Made by a program: the position numbers and the translations under genes
Assembly (NCBI GenBank): GCA_963971285.1
Contig: OZ020248.1
Coordinates: forward strand, 7,626,001-7,690,000
Direction of reading: 5' to 3'
DNA length: 64,000 nucleotides
Source: Astropecten irregularis
Lineage: Eukaryota; Echinodermata; Asteroidea; Paxillosida; Astropectinidae
Notes under the pieces: model-generated
Told to the model about the DNA's origin: nothing
Database searches by the model: none
What the model saw: only the letters and a program-made list of their open reading frames with translations
Shown: one piece after another, positions 49,901 through 62,118 of the stretch
Numbering within the stretch: the stretch's first letter is position 1
How the letters are laid out: each line of letters begins with the position of its first letter

Positions 49901-50713
49901 TGTGGTGCTATACTTGGATTTTCGGCCATGAACATGACTTTGGAATTTGGCACAGCCCATATCTCCCTGTAGAGTTCATCTGGGGCTACATGTCGTGCAA
50001 GTTTCAAGTCGGTTTCCTCAGTATTCAGGGAGAAATTCCCAACTCTAGCGTCAAAAAGTGTCTCATAGTTTAAGTGCAGTTTTAATGCGGCCTGATCGGA
50101 GGCCTTCTCGCATAGCGTGTGTTGCTTTACTTGGATTTTAGGCCATGAACATGACTTTGGAATTTGGCACAGCCCATATTTCCCTCTAGAGTACATCTGG
50201 GGCTACATGTCGTGCAAGTTTCAAGTCGATTACCTCAGTATTCAGGGAGAAATTTCCAACTCTAGTGTCAAAAATTGTCTCATAGTCTAAGCACAGTTTT
50301 AATGCGGCCTGCTCGGAGGCCTTCACGCATAGCGTGTGGTGCTATACTTGGATTTTCGGCCATGACCATGACTTTGGAATTTGGCACAGCCCATATTTCC
50401 CTGTAGAGTTCATCTGGGGATACATGTCGGGCAAGTTTCAAGTCGATTGCCTCAGTATTCAGGGAGAAATTTCCAACTCTAGTGTCAAAAATTGTCTCAT
50501 AGTCTAAGTACAGTTTTAATGCGGCCTGCTCGGAGGCCTTCACGCATAGCGTGTGGTGCTATACTTGGATTTTCGGCCATGAACATGACTTTGGAATTTG
50601 GCACAGCCCATATCTCCCTGTAGAGTTCATCTGGGGCTACATGTCGTGCAAGTTTCAAGTCGGTTTCCTCAGTATTCAGGGAGAAATTTCCAACTCTAGT
50701 GTCGAAAAATTGT
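49410..50713 (+). repeat. Six-monomer HOR (about 1.3 kb), copy 1
   Basis: Repeats at 50,714 with offset 1,304, rising to 1,306 after a 2-bp insertion in copy 2. Shared markers are gtgtcgaaaaattg (+1 slip), ggggcttcatg with gccttagtattc, and tgtcgggcaag. Confidence 0.8.
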
Positions 50714-50932
50714 CTCATAGTCTAAGTACAGTTTTAATGCGGCCTGCTCGGAGGCCTTCACGCATAGCGTGTGGTGCTATACTTGGATTTTCGGCCATGA
50801 ACATGACTTTGGAATTTGGCACAGCCCATATCTCCCTGTAGAGTTCATCTGGGGCTACATGTCGTGCAAGTTTCAAGTCGGTTTCCTCAGTATTCAGGGA
50901 GAAATTTCCAACTCTAGTGTCGAAAAATTGTC
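50497..50932 (+). repeat. Adjacent identical 218-bp monomers
   Basis: Two successive units, each carrying the +1 gtcgaaaaattg slip, appear identical over their length. Their spacing is 218 bp. This is the shortest duplication step visible: a single monomer copied in tandem. Confidence 0.8.
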
Positions 50933-52136
50933 TCATAGTCTAAGTACAGTTTTAATGCGGCCTGCTCGGAGGCCTTCACGCATAGCGTGTGGTGCTATAC
51001 TTGGATTTTCGGCCATGAACATGACTTTGGAATTTTTGGCACAGCCCATATTTCCCTGTAGAGTTCATCTGGGGCTTCATGTCGTGCAGGTTTCAAGTCG
51101 ATTGCCTTAGTATTCAGGGAGAAATTTCCAACTCTAGAGTCAAAAATTGTCTCATAGTCTAAGTACAGTTTTAATGCGGCCTGCTCGGAGGCCTTCACGC
51201 ATAGCGTGTGGTGCTATACTTGGATTTTCGGCCATGAACATGACTTTGGAATTTGGCACAGCCCATATCTCCCTGTAGAGTTCATCTGGGGCTACATGTC
51301 GTGCAAGTTTCAAGTCGGTTTCCTCAGTATTCAGGGAGAAATTCCCAACTCTAGCGTCAAAAAGTGTCTCATAGTTTAAGTGCAGTTTTAATGCGGCCTG
51401 ATCGGAGGCCTTCTCGCATAGCGTGTGTTGCTTTACTTGGATTTTAGGCCATGAACATGACTTTGGAATTTGGCACAGCCCATATTTCCCTCTAGAGTAC
51501 ATCTGGGGCTACATGTCGTGCAAGTTTCAAGTCGATTACCTCAGTATTCAGGGAGAAATTTCCAACTCTAGTGTCAAAAATTGTCTCATAGTCTAAGCAC
51601 AGTTTTAATGCGGCCTGCTCGGAGGCCTTCACGCATAGCGTGTGGTGCTATACTTGGATTTTCGGCCATGACCATGACTTTGGAATTTGGCACAGCCCAT
51701 ATTTCCCTGTAGAGTTCATCTGGGGATACATGTCGGGCAAGTTTCAAGTCGATTGCCTCAGTATTCAGGGAGAAATTTCCAACTCTAGTGTCAAAAATTG
51801 TCTCATAGTCTAAGTACAGTTTTAATGCGGCCTGCTCGGAGGCCTTCACGCATAGCGTGTGGTGCTATACTTGGATTTTCGGCCATGAACATGACTTTGG
51901 AATTTGGCACAGCCCATATCTCCCTGTAGAGTTCATCTGGGGCTACATGTCGTGCAAGTTTCAAGTCGGTTTCCTCAGTATTCAGGGAGAAATTTCCAAC
52001 TCTAGTGTCGAAAAATTGTCTCATAGTCTAAGTACAGTTTTAATGCGGCCTGCTCGGAGGCCTTCACGCATAGCGTGTGGTGCTATACTTGGATTTTCGG
52101 CCATGAACATGACTTTGGAATTTGGCACAGCCCATA
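50714..52136 (+). repeat. Six-monomer HOR (about 1.3 kb), copy 2 and partial continuation
   Basis: Second copy of 49,410-50,713 with the same gtcgaaaaattg and ccttagtattc markers. A further copy of the ggcttcatg part follows near 52.1-52.6 kb at 1,086 bp (five monomers plus one base) from the previous one. Confidence 0.8.
51031..51040 (+). other. 2-bp T-run insertion in a monomer
   Basis: The usual aatttggcac reads aatttttggcac, found once in the window. The equivalent monomers near 49,725 and 52,112 lack it, so it arose after the six-monomer duplication. Confidence 0.95.
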
Positions 52137-52512
52137 TTTCCCTGTAGAGTTCATCTGGGGCTTCATGTCGTGCAGGTTTCAAGTCGATTGCCTTAGTATT
52201 CAGGGAGAAATTTCCAACTCTAGAGTCAAAAATTGTCTCATAGTCTAAGTACAGTTTTAATGCGGCCTGCTCGGAGGCCTTCACGCATAGCGTGTGGTGC
52301 TATACTTGGATTTTCGGCCATGAACATGACTTTGGAATTTGGCACAGCCCATATCTCCCTGTAGAGTTCATCTGGGGCTACATGTCGTGCAAGTTTCAAG
52401 TCGGTTTCCTCAGTATTCAGGGAGAAATTCCCAACTCTAGCGTCAAAAAGTGTCTCATAGTTTAAGTGCAGTTTTAATGCGGCCTGATCGGAGGCCTTCT
52501 CGCATAGCGTGT

Positions 52513-55330
52513 GTTGCTTTACTTGGATTTTAGGCCATGAACATGACTTTGGAATTTGGCACAGCCCATATTTCCCTCTAGAGTACATCTGGGGCTACAT
52601 GTCGTGCAAGTTTCAAGTCGATTACCTCAGTATTCAGGGAGAAATTTCCAACTCTAGTGTCAAAAATTGTCTCATAGTCTAAGCACAGTTTTAATGCGGC
52701 CTGCTCGGAGGCCTTCTCGCATAGCGTGTGTTGCTTTACTTGGATTTTAGGCCATGAACATGACTTTGGAATTTGGCACAGCCCATATCTCCCTGTAGAG
52801 TTCTTCTGGGGCTACTTGTCGTGCAAGTTTCAAGTCGGTTTCCTCAGTATTCAGGGAGAAATTCCCAACTCTAGCGTCAAAAAGTGTCTCATAGTTTAAG
52901 TGCAGTTTTAATGCGGCCTGATCGGAGGCCTTCTCGCATAGCGTGTGTTGCTTTACTTGGATTTTAGGCCATGAACATGACTTTGGAATTTGGCACAGCC
53001 CATATTTCCCTCTAGAGTACATCTGGGGCTACATGTCGTGCAAGTTTCAAGTCGATTACCTCAGTATTCAGGGAGAAATTTCCAACTCTAGTGTCAAAAA
53101 TTGTCTCATAGTCTAAGCACAGTTTTAATGCGGCCTGCTCGGAGGCCTTCACGCATAGCGTGTGGTGCTATACTTGGATTTTCGGCCATGAACATGACTT
53201 TGGAATTTGGCACAGCCCATATTTCCCTGTAGAGTTCATCTGGGGCTACATGTCGTGCAGGTTTCAAGTCGATTGCCTCAGTATTCAGGGAGAAATTCCC
53301 AACTCTAGAGTCAAAAATTGTCTCATAGTCTAAGTACAGTTTTAATGCGGCCTGCTCGGAGGCCTTCACGCATAGCGTGTGGTGCTATACTTGGATTTTC
53401 GGCCATGAACATGACTTTGGAATTTGGCACAGCCCATATCTCCCTGTAGAGTTCATCTGGGGCTACATGTCGTGCAAGTTTCAAGTCGGTTTCCTCAGTA
53501 TTCAGGGAGAAATTCCCAACTCTAGCGTCAAAAAGTGTCTCATAGTTTAAGTGCAGTTTTAATGCGGCCTGATCGGAGGCCTTCTCGCATAGCGTGTGTT
53601 GCTTTACTTGGATTTTAGGCCATGAACATGACTTTGGAATTTGGCACAGCCCATATTTCCCTCTAGAGTACATCTGGGGCTACATGTCGTGCAAGTTTCA
53701 AGTCGATTACCTCAGTATTCAGGGAGAAATTTCCAACTCTAGTGTCAAAAATTGTCTCATAGTCTAAGCACAGTTTTAATGCGGCCTGCTCGGAGGCCTT
53801 CACGCATAGCGTGTGGTGCTATACTTGGATTTTCGGCCATGAACATGACTTTGGAATTTGGCACAGCCCATATCTCCCTGTAGAGTTCATCTGGGGCTAC
53901 ATGTCGTGCAAGTTTCAAGTCGGTTTCCTCAGTATTCAGGGAGAAATTCCCAACTCTAGCGTCAAAAAGTGTCTCATTGTTTAAGTGCAGTTTTAATGCG
54001 GCCTGATCGGAGGCCTTCTCGCATAGCGTGTGTTGCTTTACTTGAATTTTAGGCCATGAACATGACTTTGGAATTTGGCACAGCCCATATTTCCCTCTAG
54101 AGTACATCTGGGGCTACATGTCGTGCAAGTTTCAAGTCGATTACCTCAGTATTCAGGGAGAAATTTCCAACTCTAGTGTCAAAAATTGTCTCATAGTCTA
54201 AGCACAGTTTTAATGCGGCCTGCTCGGAGGCCTTCACGCATAGCGTGTGGTGCTATACTTGGATTTTCGGCCATGAACATGACTTTGGAATTTGGCACAG
54301 CCCATATCTCCCTGTAGCGTTCATCTGGGGCTACATGTCGTGCAAGTTTCAAGTCGGTTTCCTCAGTATTCAGGGAGAAATTCCCAACTCTAGCGTCAAA
54401 AAGTGTCTCATAGTCTAAGTGCAGTTTTAATGCGGCCTGATCGGAGGCCTTCTCGCATAGCGTGTGTTGCTTTACTTGGATTTTAGGCCATGAACATGAC
54501 TTTGGAATTTGCCACAGCCCATATTTCCCTCTAGAGTACATCTGGGGCTACATGTCGTGCAAGTTTCAAGTCGATTACCTCAGTACTCAGGGAAAAATTT
54601 CGAACTCGAGCGTCAAAAAGTGTCTCATAGTCAAAGTGCAGTTTTAATGCGGCCTGCTCGGAGGCCTTCACGCATAGCGTGTGGTGCTATACTTGGATTT
54701 TCGGCCATGACCATGACTTTGGAATTTGGCAAAGCCCATATTTCCCTGTAGAGTTCATCTGGGGATACATGTCGTGCAAGTTTCAAGTCGGTTTCCTCAG
54801 TATTCAGGGAGAAATTTCCAACTCTAGTGTCAAAAATTGTCTCATAGTCTAAGTACAGTTTTAATGCGGCCTGCTCGGAGGCCTTCACGCATAGCGTGTG
54901 GTGCTATACTTGGATTTTCGGCCATGAACATGACTTTGGAATTTGGCACAGCCCATATCTCCCTGTAGAGTTCATCTGGGGCTACATGTCGTGCAAGTTT
55001 CAAGTCGGTTTCCTCAGTATTCAGGGAGAAATTTCCAACTCTAGTGTCAAAAATTGTCTCATAGTCTAAGTACAGTTTTAATGCGGCCTGCTCGGAGGCC
55101 TTCACGCATAGCGTGTGGTGCTATACTTGGATTTTCGGCCATGAACATGACTTTGGAATTTGGCACAGCCCATATTTCCCTGTAGAGTTCATCTGGGGCT
55201 TCATGTCGTGCAGGTTTCAAGTCGATTGCCTCAGTATTCAGGGAGAAATTTCCAACTCTAGAGTCAAAAATTGTCTCATAGTCTAAGTACAGTTTTAATG
55301 CGGCCTGCTCGGAGGCCTTCACGCATAGCG
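52513..55330 (+). repeat. About 2.4-2.8-kb block, copy 2
   Basis: The left and middle parts (52,513-54,990) match 61,422-63,899 at offset 8,909, and the part from 52,976 matches 47,545-49,900. The markers ctcattgtttaag near 53,974 and acttgaattttagg near 54,041 are present in all three copies. Private: gttcttctggggctacttgtcg near 52,800. Confidence 0.8.
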
Positions 55331-56030
55331 TGTGTTGCTTTACTTGGATTTTAGGCCATGAACATGACTTTGGAATTTGGCACAGCCCATATTTCCCTCT
55401 AGAGTACATCTGGGGCTACATGTCGTGCAAGTTTCAAGTCGATTACCTCAGTATTCAGGGAGAAATTTCCAACTCTAGTGTCAAAAATTGTCTCATAGTC
55501 TAAGCACAGTTTTAATGCGGCCTGCTCGGAGGCCTTCTCGCATAGCGTGTGTTGCTTTACTTGGATTTTAGGCCATGAACATGACTTTGGAATTTGGCAC
55601 AGCCCATATCTCCCTGTAGAGTTCATCTGGGGCTACATGTCGTGCAAGTTTCAAGTCGGTTTCCTCAGTATTCAGGGAGAAATTCCCAACTCTAGCGTCA
55701 AAAAGTGTCTCATAGTTTAAGTGCAGTTTTAATGCGGCCTGATCGGAGGCCTTCTCGCATAGCGTGTGTTGCTTTACTTGGATTTTAGGCCATGAACATG
55801 ACTTTGGAATTTGGCACAGCCCATATTTCCCTCTAGAGTACATCTGGGGCTACATGTCGTGCAAGTTTCAAGTCGATTACCTCAGTATTCAGGGAGAAAT
55901 TTCCAACTCTAGTGTCAAAAATTGTCTCATAGTCTAAGCACAGTTTTAATGCGGCCTGCTCGGAGGCCTTCACGCATAGCGTGTGGTGCTATACTTGGAT
56001 TTTCGGCCATGAACATGACTTTGGAATTTG
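54053..56030 (+). repeat. About 2.0-kb block, copy 1 (partner 60,141-62,118)
   Basis: Matches 60,141-62,118 at offset 6,088 (28 monomers plus 12 bp; the 12 bp are the 10-bp insertion at 58,591 and two +1 slips between them). Shared rare markers are ctgtagcgttc near 54,312 and ggcaaagccc near 54,729. Confidence 0.8.
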
Positions 56031-59000
56031 GCACAGCCCATATCTCCCTGTAGAGTTCATCTGGGGCTACATGTCGTGCAAGTTTCAAGTCGGTTTCCTC
56101 AGTATTCAGGGAGAAATTCCCAACTCTAGCGTCAAAAAGTGTCTCATAGTTTAAGTGCAGTTTTAATGCGGCCTGATCGGAGGCCTTCTCGCATAGCGTG
56201 TGTTGCTTTACTTGGATTTTAGGCCATGAACATGACTTTGGAATTTGGCACAGCCCATATTTCCCTCTAGAGTACATCTGGGGCTACATGTCGTGCAAGT
56301 TTCAAGTCGATTACCTCAGTATTCAGGGAGAAATTTCCAACTCTAGTGTCAAAAATTGTCTCATAGTCTAAGCACAGTTTTAATGCGGCCTGCTCGGAGG
56401 CCTTCACGCATAGCGTGTGGTGCTATACTTGGATTTTCGGCCATGAACATGACTTTGGAATTTGGCACAGCCCATATTTCCCTGTAGAGTTCATCTGGGG
56501 CTACATGTCGTGCAAGTTTCAAGTCGGTTTCCTCAGTATTCAGGGAGAAATTCCCAACTCTAGTGTCAAAAAGTGTCTCATAGTTTAAGTGCAGTTTTAA
56601 TGCGGCCTGATCGGAGGCCTTCTCGCATAGCGTGTGTTGCTTTACTTGGATTTTAGGCCATGAACATGACTTTGGAATTTGGCACAGCCCATATTTCCCT
56701 CTAGAGTACATCTGGGGCTACATGTCGTGCAAGTTTCAAGTCGATTACCTCAGTATTCAGGGAGAAATTTCCAACTCTAGTGTCAAAAATTGTCTCATAG
56801 TCTAAGCACAGTTTTAATGCGGCCTGCTCGGAGGCCTTCACGCATAGCGTGTGGTGCTATACTTGGATTTTCGGCCATGAACATGACTTTGGAATTTGGC
56901 ACAGCCCATATCTCCCTGTAGAGTTCATCTGGGGCTACATGTCGTGCAAGTTTCAAGTCGGTTTCCTCAGTATTCAGGGAGAAATTCCCAACTCTAGCGT
57001 CAAAAAGTGTCTCATAGTTTAAGTGCAGTTTTAATGCGGCCTGATCGGAGGCCTTCTCGCATAGCGTGTGTTGCTTTACTTGGATTTTAGGCCATGAACA
57101 TGACTTTGGAATTTGGCACAGCCCATATTTCCCTCTAGAGTACATCTGGGGCTACATGTCGTGCAAGTTTCAAGTCGATTACCTCAGTATTCAGGGAGAA
57201 ATTTCCAACTCTAGTGTCAAAAATTGTCTCATAGTCTAAGCACAGTTTTAATGCGGCCTGCTCGGAGGCCTTCACGCATAGCGTGTGGTGCTATACTTGG
57301 ATTTTCGGCCATGAACATGACTTTGGAATTTGGCACAGCCCATATCTCCCTGTAGAGTTCATCTGGTGCTACATGTCGTGCAAGTTTCAAGTCGGTTTCC
57401 TCAGTATTCAGGGAGAAATTTCCAACTCTAGTGTCGAAAAATTGTCTCATAGTCTAAGCACAGTTTTAATGCGGCCTGCTCGGAGGCCTTCACGCATAGC
57501 GTGTGGTGCTATACTTGGATTTTCGGCCATGAACATGACTTTGGAATTTGGCACAGCCCATATTTCCCTGTAGAGTTCATCTGGGGCTTCATGTCGTGCA
57601 GGTTTCAAGTCGATTGCCTTAGTATTCAGGGAGAAATTTCCAACTCTAGAGTCAAAAATTGTCTCATAGTCTAAGTACAGTTTTAATGCGGCCTGCTCGG
57701 AGGCCTTCACGCATAGCGTGTGTTGCTTTACTTGGATTTTAGGCCATGAACATGACTTTGGAATTTGGCACAGCCCATATTTCCCTCTAGAGTACATCTG
57801 GGGCTACATGTCGTGCAAGTTTCAAGTCGATTACCTCAGTATTCAGGGAGAAATTTCCAACTCTAGTGTCAAAAATTGTCTCATAGTCTAAGCACAGTTT
57901 TAATGCGGCCTGCTCGGAGGCCTTCTCGCATAGCGTGTGTTGCTATACTTGGATTTTCGGCCATGAACATGACTTTGGAATTTGGCACAGCCCATATCTC
58001 CCTGTAGAGTTCATCTGGGGCTACATGTCGTGCAAGTTTCAAGTCGGTTTCCTCAGTATTCAGGGAGAAATTCCCAACTCTAGCGTCAAAAAGTGTCTCA
58101 TAGTTTAAGTGCAGTTTTAATGCGGCCTGATCGGAGGCCTTCTCGCATAGCGTGTGTTGCTTTACTTTGATTTTAGGCCATGAACATGACTTTGGAATTT
58201 GGCACAGCCCATATTTCCCTGTAGAGTTCATCTGGGGCTACATGTCGTGCAGGTTTCAAGTCGATTGCCTCAGTATTCAGGGAGAAATTTCCAACTCTAG
58301 AGTCAAAAATTGTCTCATAGTCTAAGTACAGTTTTAATGCGGCCTGCTCGGAGGCCTTCACGCATAGCGTGTGGTGCTATACTTGGATTTTCGGCCATGA
58401 ACATGACTTTGGAATTTGGCACAGCCCATATCTCCCTGTAGAGTTCACCTGGGGCTACATGTCGTGCAAGTTTCAAGTCGGTTTCCTCAGTATTCAGGGA
58501 GAAATTCCCAACTCTAGCGTCAAAAAGTGTCTCATAGTTTAAGTGCAGTTTTAATGCGGCCTGATCGGAGGCCTTCTCGCATAGCGTGTGGTGTAATACT
58601 TTGCTTTACTTGGATTTTAGGCCATGAACATGACTTTGGAATTTGGCACAGCCCATATCTCCCTGTAGAGTTCATCTGGGGCTACATGTCGTGCAAGTTT
58701 CAAGTCGGTTTCCTCAGTATTCAGGGAGAAATTTCCAACTCTAGTGTCGAAAAATTGTCTCATAGTCTAAGCACAGTTTTAATGCGGCCTGCTCGGAGGC
58801 CTTCACGCATAGCGTGTGGTGCTATACTTGGATTTTCGGCCATGAACATGACTTTGGAATTTGGCACAGCCCATATTTCCCTGTAGAGTTCATCTGGGGC
58901 TTCATGTCGTGCAGGTTTCAAGTCGATTGCCTTAGTATTCAGGGAGAAATTTCCAACTCTAGAGTCAAAAATTGTCTCATAGTCTAAGTACAGTTTTAAT

Positions 59001-60140
59001 GCGGCCTGCTCGGAGGCCTTCACGCATAGCGTGTGGTGCTATACTTGGATTTTCGGCCATGAACATGACTTTGGAATTTGGCACAGCCCATATCTCCCTG
59101 TAGCGTTCATCTGGGGCTACATGTCGTGCAAGTTTCAAGTCGGTTTCCTCAGTATTCAGGGAGAAATTCCCAACTCTAGCGTCAAAAAGTGTCTCATAGT
59201 TTAAGTGCAGTTTTAATGCGGCCTGATCGGAGGCCTTCTCGCATAGCGTGTGTTGCTTTACTTGGATTTTAGGCCATGAACATGACTTTGGAATTTGGCA
59301 CAGCCCATATTTCCCTCTAGAGTACATCTGGGGCTACATGTCGTGCAAGTTTCAAGTCGATTACCTCAGTATTCAGGGAGAAATTTCCAACTCTAGTGTC
59401 AAAAATTGTCTCATAGTCTAAGCACAGTTTTAATGCGGCCTGCTCGGAGGCCTTCTCGCATAGCGTGTGTTGCTTTACTTGGATTTTAGGCCATGAACAT
59501 GACTTTGGAATTTGGCACAGCCCATATCTCCCTGTAGAGTTCATCTGGGGCTACATGTCGTGCAAGTTTCAAGTCGGTTTCCTCAGTATTCAGGGAGAAA
59601 TTCCCAACTCTAGCGTCAAAAAGTGTCTCATAGTTTAAGTGCAGTTTTAATGCGGCCTGATCGGAGGCCTTCTCGCATAGCGTGTGTTGCTTTACTTGGA
59701 TTTTAGGCCATGAACATGACTTTGGAATTTGGCACAGCCCATATTTCCCTCTAGAGTACATCTGGGGCTACATGTCGTGCAAGTTTCAAGTCGATTACCT
59801 CAGTATTCAGGGAGAAATTTCCAACTCTAGTGTCAAAAATTGTCTCATAGTCTAAGCACAGTTTTAATGCGGCCTGCTCGGAGGCCTTCACGCATAGCGT
59901 GTGGTGCTATACTTGGATTTTCGGCCATGAACATGACTTTGGAATTTGGCACAGCCCATATTTCCCTGTAGAGTTCATCTGGGGCTACATGTCGTGCAGG
60001 TTTCAAGTCGATTGCCTCAGTATTCAGGGAGAAATTTCCAACTCTAGAGTCAAAAATTGTCTTATAGTCTAAGTACAGTTTTAATGCGGCCTGCTCGGAG
60101 GCCTTCACGCATAGCGTGTGGTGCTATACTTGGATTTTCG
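56031..60140 (+). repeat. 434-bp dimer array with interspersed variants
   Basis: Satellite only. The two-type dimer repeats with little change through about 57.2 kb, and equivalent units recur every 434 bp. It is interrupted by gtcgaaaaattg units near 57,433 and 58,746, each followed by a ggcttcatg/ccttagtattc unit. Private variants are catctggtgctac near 57,366, cacctggggc near 58,447, and tgtcttatag near 60,059. One 10-bp insertion lies at 58,591. Confidence 0.8.
58591..58600 (+). other. 10-bp insertion at a monomer-class switch
   Basis: Between gcgtgtg and ttgctttact, both normal for one monomer class, the sequence has an extra gtgtaatact. These bases resemble the equivalent place in another class (gtgttatact). 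The unit reads as if copying passed through the end of one class and restarted slightly upstream in the other. Confidence 0.85.
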
Positions 60141-62118
60141 GCCATGAACATGACTTTGGAATTTGGCACAGCCCATATTTCCCTCTAGAGTACATCTGGG
60201 GCTACATGTCGTGCAAGTTTCAAGTCGATTACCTCAGTATTCAGGGAGAAATTTCCAACTCTAGTGTCAAAAATTGTCTCATAGTCTAAGCACAGTTTTA
60301 ATGCGGCCTGCTCGGAGGCCTTCACGCATAGCGTGTGGTGCTATACTTGGATTTTCGGCCATGACCATGACTTTGGAATTTGGCACAGCCCATATCTCCC
60401 TGTAGCGTTCATCTGGGGCTACATGTCGTGCAAGTTTCAAGTCGGTTTCCTCAGTATTCAGGGAGAAATTCCCAACTCTAGCGTCAAAAAGTGTCTCATA
60501 GTCTAAGTGCAGTTTTAATGCGGCCTGATCGGAGGCCTTCTCGCATAGCGTGTGTTGCTTTACTTGGATTTTAGGCCATGAACATGACTTTGGAATTTGC
60601 CACAGCCCATATTTCCCTCTAGAGTACATCTGGGGCTACATGTCGTGCAAGTTTCAAGTCGATTACCTCAGTACTCAGGGAAAAATTTCGAACTCGAGCG
60701 TCAAAAAGTGTCTCATAGTCAAAGTGCAGTTTTAATGCGGCCTGCTCGGAGGCCTTCACGCATAGCGTGTGGTGCTATACTTGGATTTTCGGCCATGACC
60801 ATGACTTTGGAATTTGGCAAAGCCCATATTTCCCTGTAGAGTTCATCTGGGGATACATGTCGTGCAAGTTTCAAGTCGGTTTCCTCAGTATTCAGGGAGA
60901 AATTTCCAACTCTAGTGTCAAAAATTGTCTCATAGTCTAAGTACAGTTTTAATGCGGCCTGCTCGGAGGCCTTCACGCATAGCGTGTGGTGCTATACTTG
61001 GATTTTCGGCGATGAACATGACTTTGGAATTTGGCACAGCCCATATCTCCCTGTAGAGTTCATCTGGGGCTACATGTCGTGCAAGTTTCAAGTCGGTTTC
61101 CTCAGTATTCAGGGAGAAATTTCCCACTCTAGTGTCAAAAATTGTCTCATAGTCTAAGTACAGTTTTAATGCGGCCTGCTCGGAGGCCTTCACGCATAGC
61201 GTGTGGTGCTATACTTGGATTTTCGGCCATGAACATGACTTTGGAATTTGGCACAGCCCATATTTCCCTGTAGAGTTCATCTAGGGCTTCATGTCGTGCA
61301 GGTTTCAAGTCGATTGCCTCAGTATTCAGGGAGAAATTTCCAACTCTAGAGTCAAAAATTGTCTCATAGTCTAAGTACAGTTTTAATGCGGCCTGCTCGG
61401 AGGCCTTCACGCATAGCGTGTGTTGCTTTACTTGGATTTTAGGCCATGAACATGACTTTGGAATTTGGCACAGCCCATATTTCCCTCTAGAGTACATCTG
61501 GGGCTACATGTCGTGCAAGTTTCAAGTCGATTACCTCAGTATTCAGGGAGAAATTTCCAACTCTAGTGTCAAAAATTGTCTCATAGTCTAAGCACAGTTT
61601 TAATGCGGCCTGCTCGGAGGCCTTCTCGCATAGCGTGTGTTGCTTTACTTGGATTTTAGGCCATGAACATGACTTTGGAATTTGGCACAGCCCATATCTC
61701 CCTGTAGAGTTCATCTGGGGCTACATGTCGTGCAAGTTTCAAGTCGGTTTCCTCAGTATTCAGGGAGAAATTCCCAACTCTAGCGTCAAAAAGTGTCTCA
61801 TAGTTTAAGTGCAGTTTTAATGCGGCCTGATCGGAGGCCTTCTCGCATAGCGTGTGTTGCTTTACTTGGATTTTAGGCCATGAACATGACTTTGGAATTT
61901 GGCACAGCCCATATTTCCCTCTAGAGTACATCTGGGGCTACATGTCGTACAAGTTTCAAGTCGATTACCTCAGTATTCAGGGAGAAATTTCCAACTCTAG
62001 TGTCAAAAATTGTCTCATAGTCTAAGCACAGTTTTAATGCGGCCTGCTCGGAGGCCTTCACGCATAGCGTGTGGTGCTATACTTGGATTTTCGGCCATGA
62101 ACATGACTTTGGAATTTG
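60141..62118 (+). repeat. About 2.0-kb block, copy 2 (partner 54,053-56,030)
   Basis: Carries ctgtagcgttc near 60,400 and ggcaaagccc near 60,817 like its partner. Private changes are ttcggcgatgaac near 61,006, tttcccactc near 61,121 and catctagggcttc near 61,269. It overlaps the left end of the 61,422-63,899 block, so successive duplications were stacked here. Confidence 0.8.
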
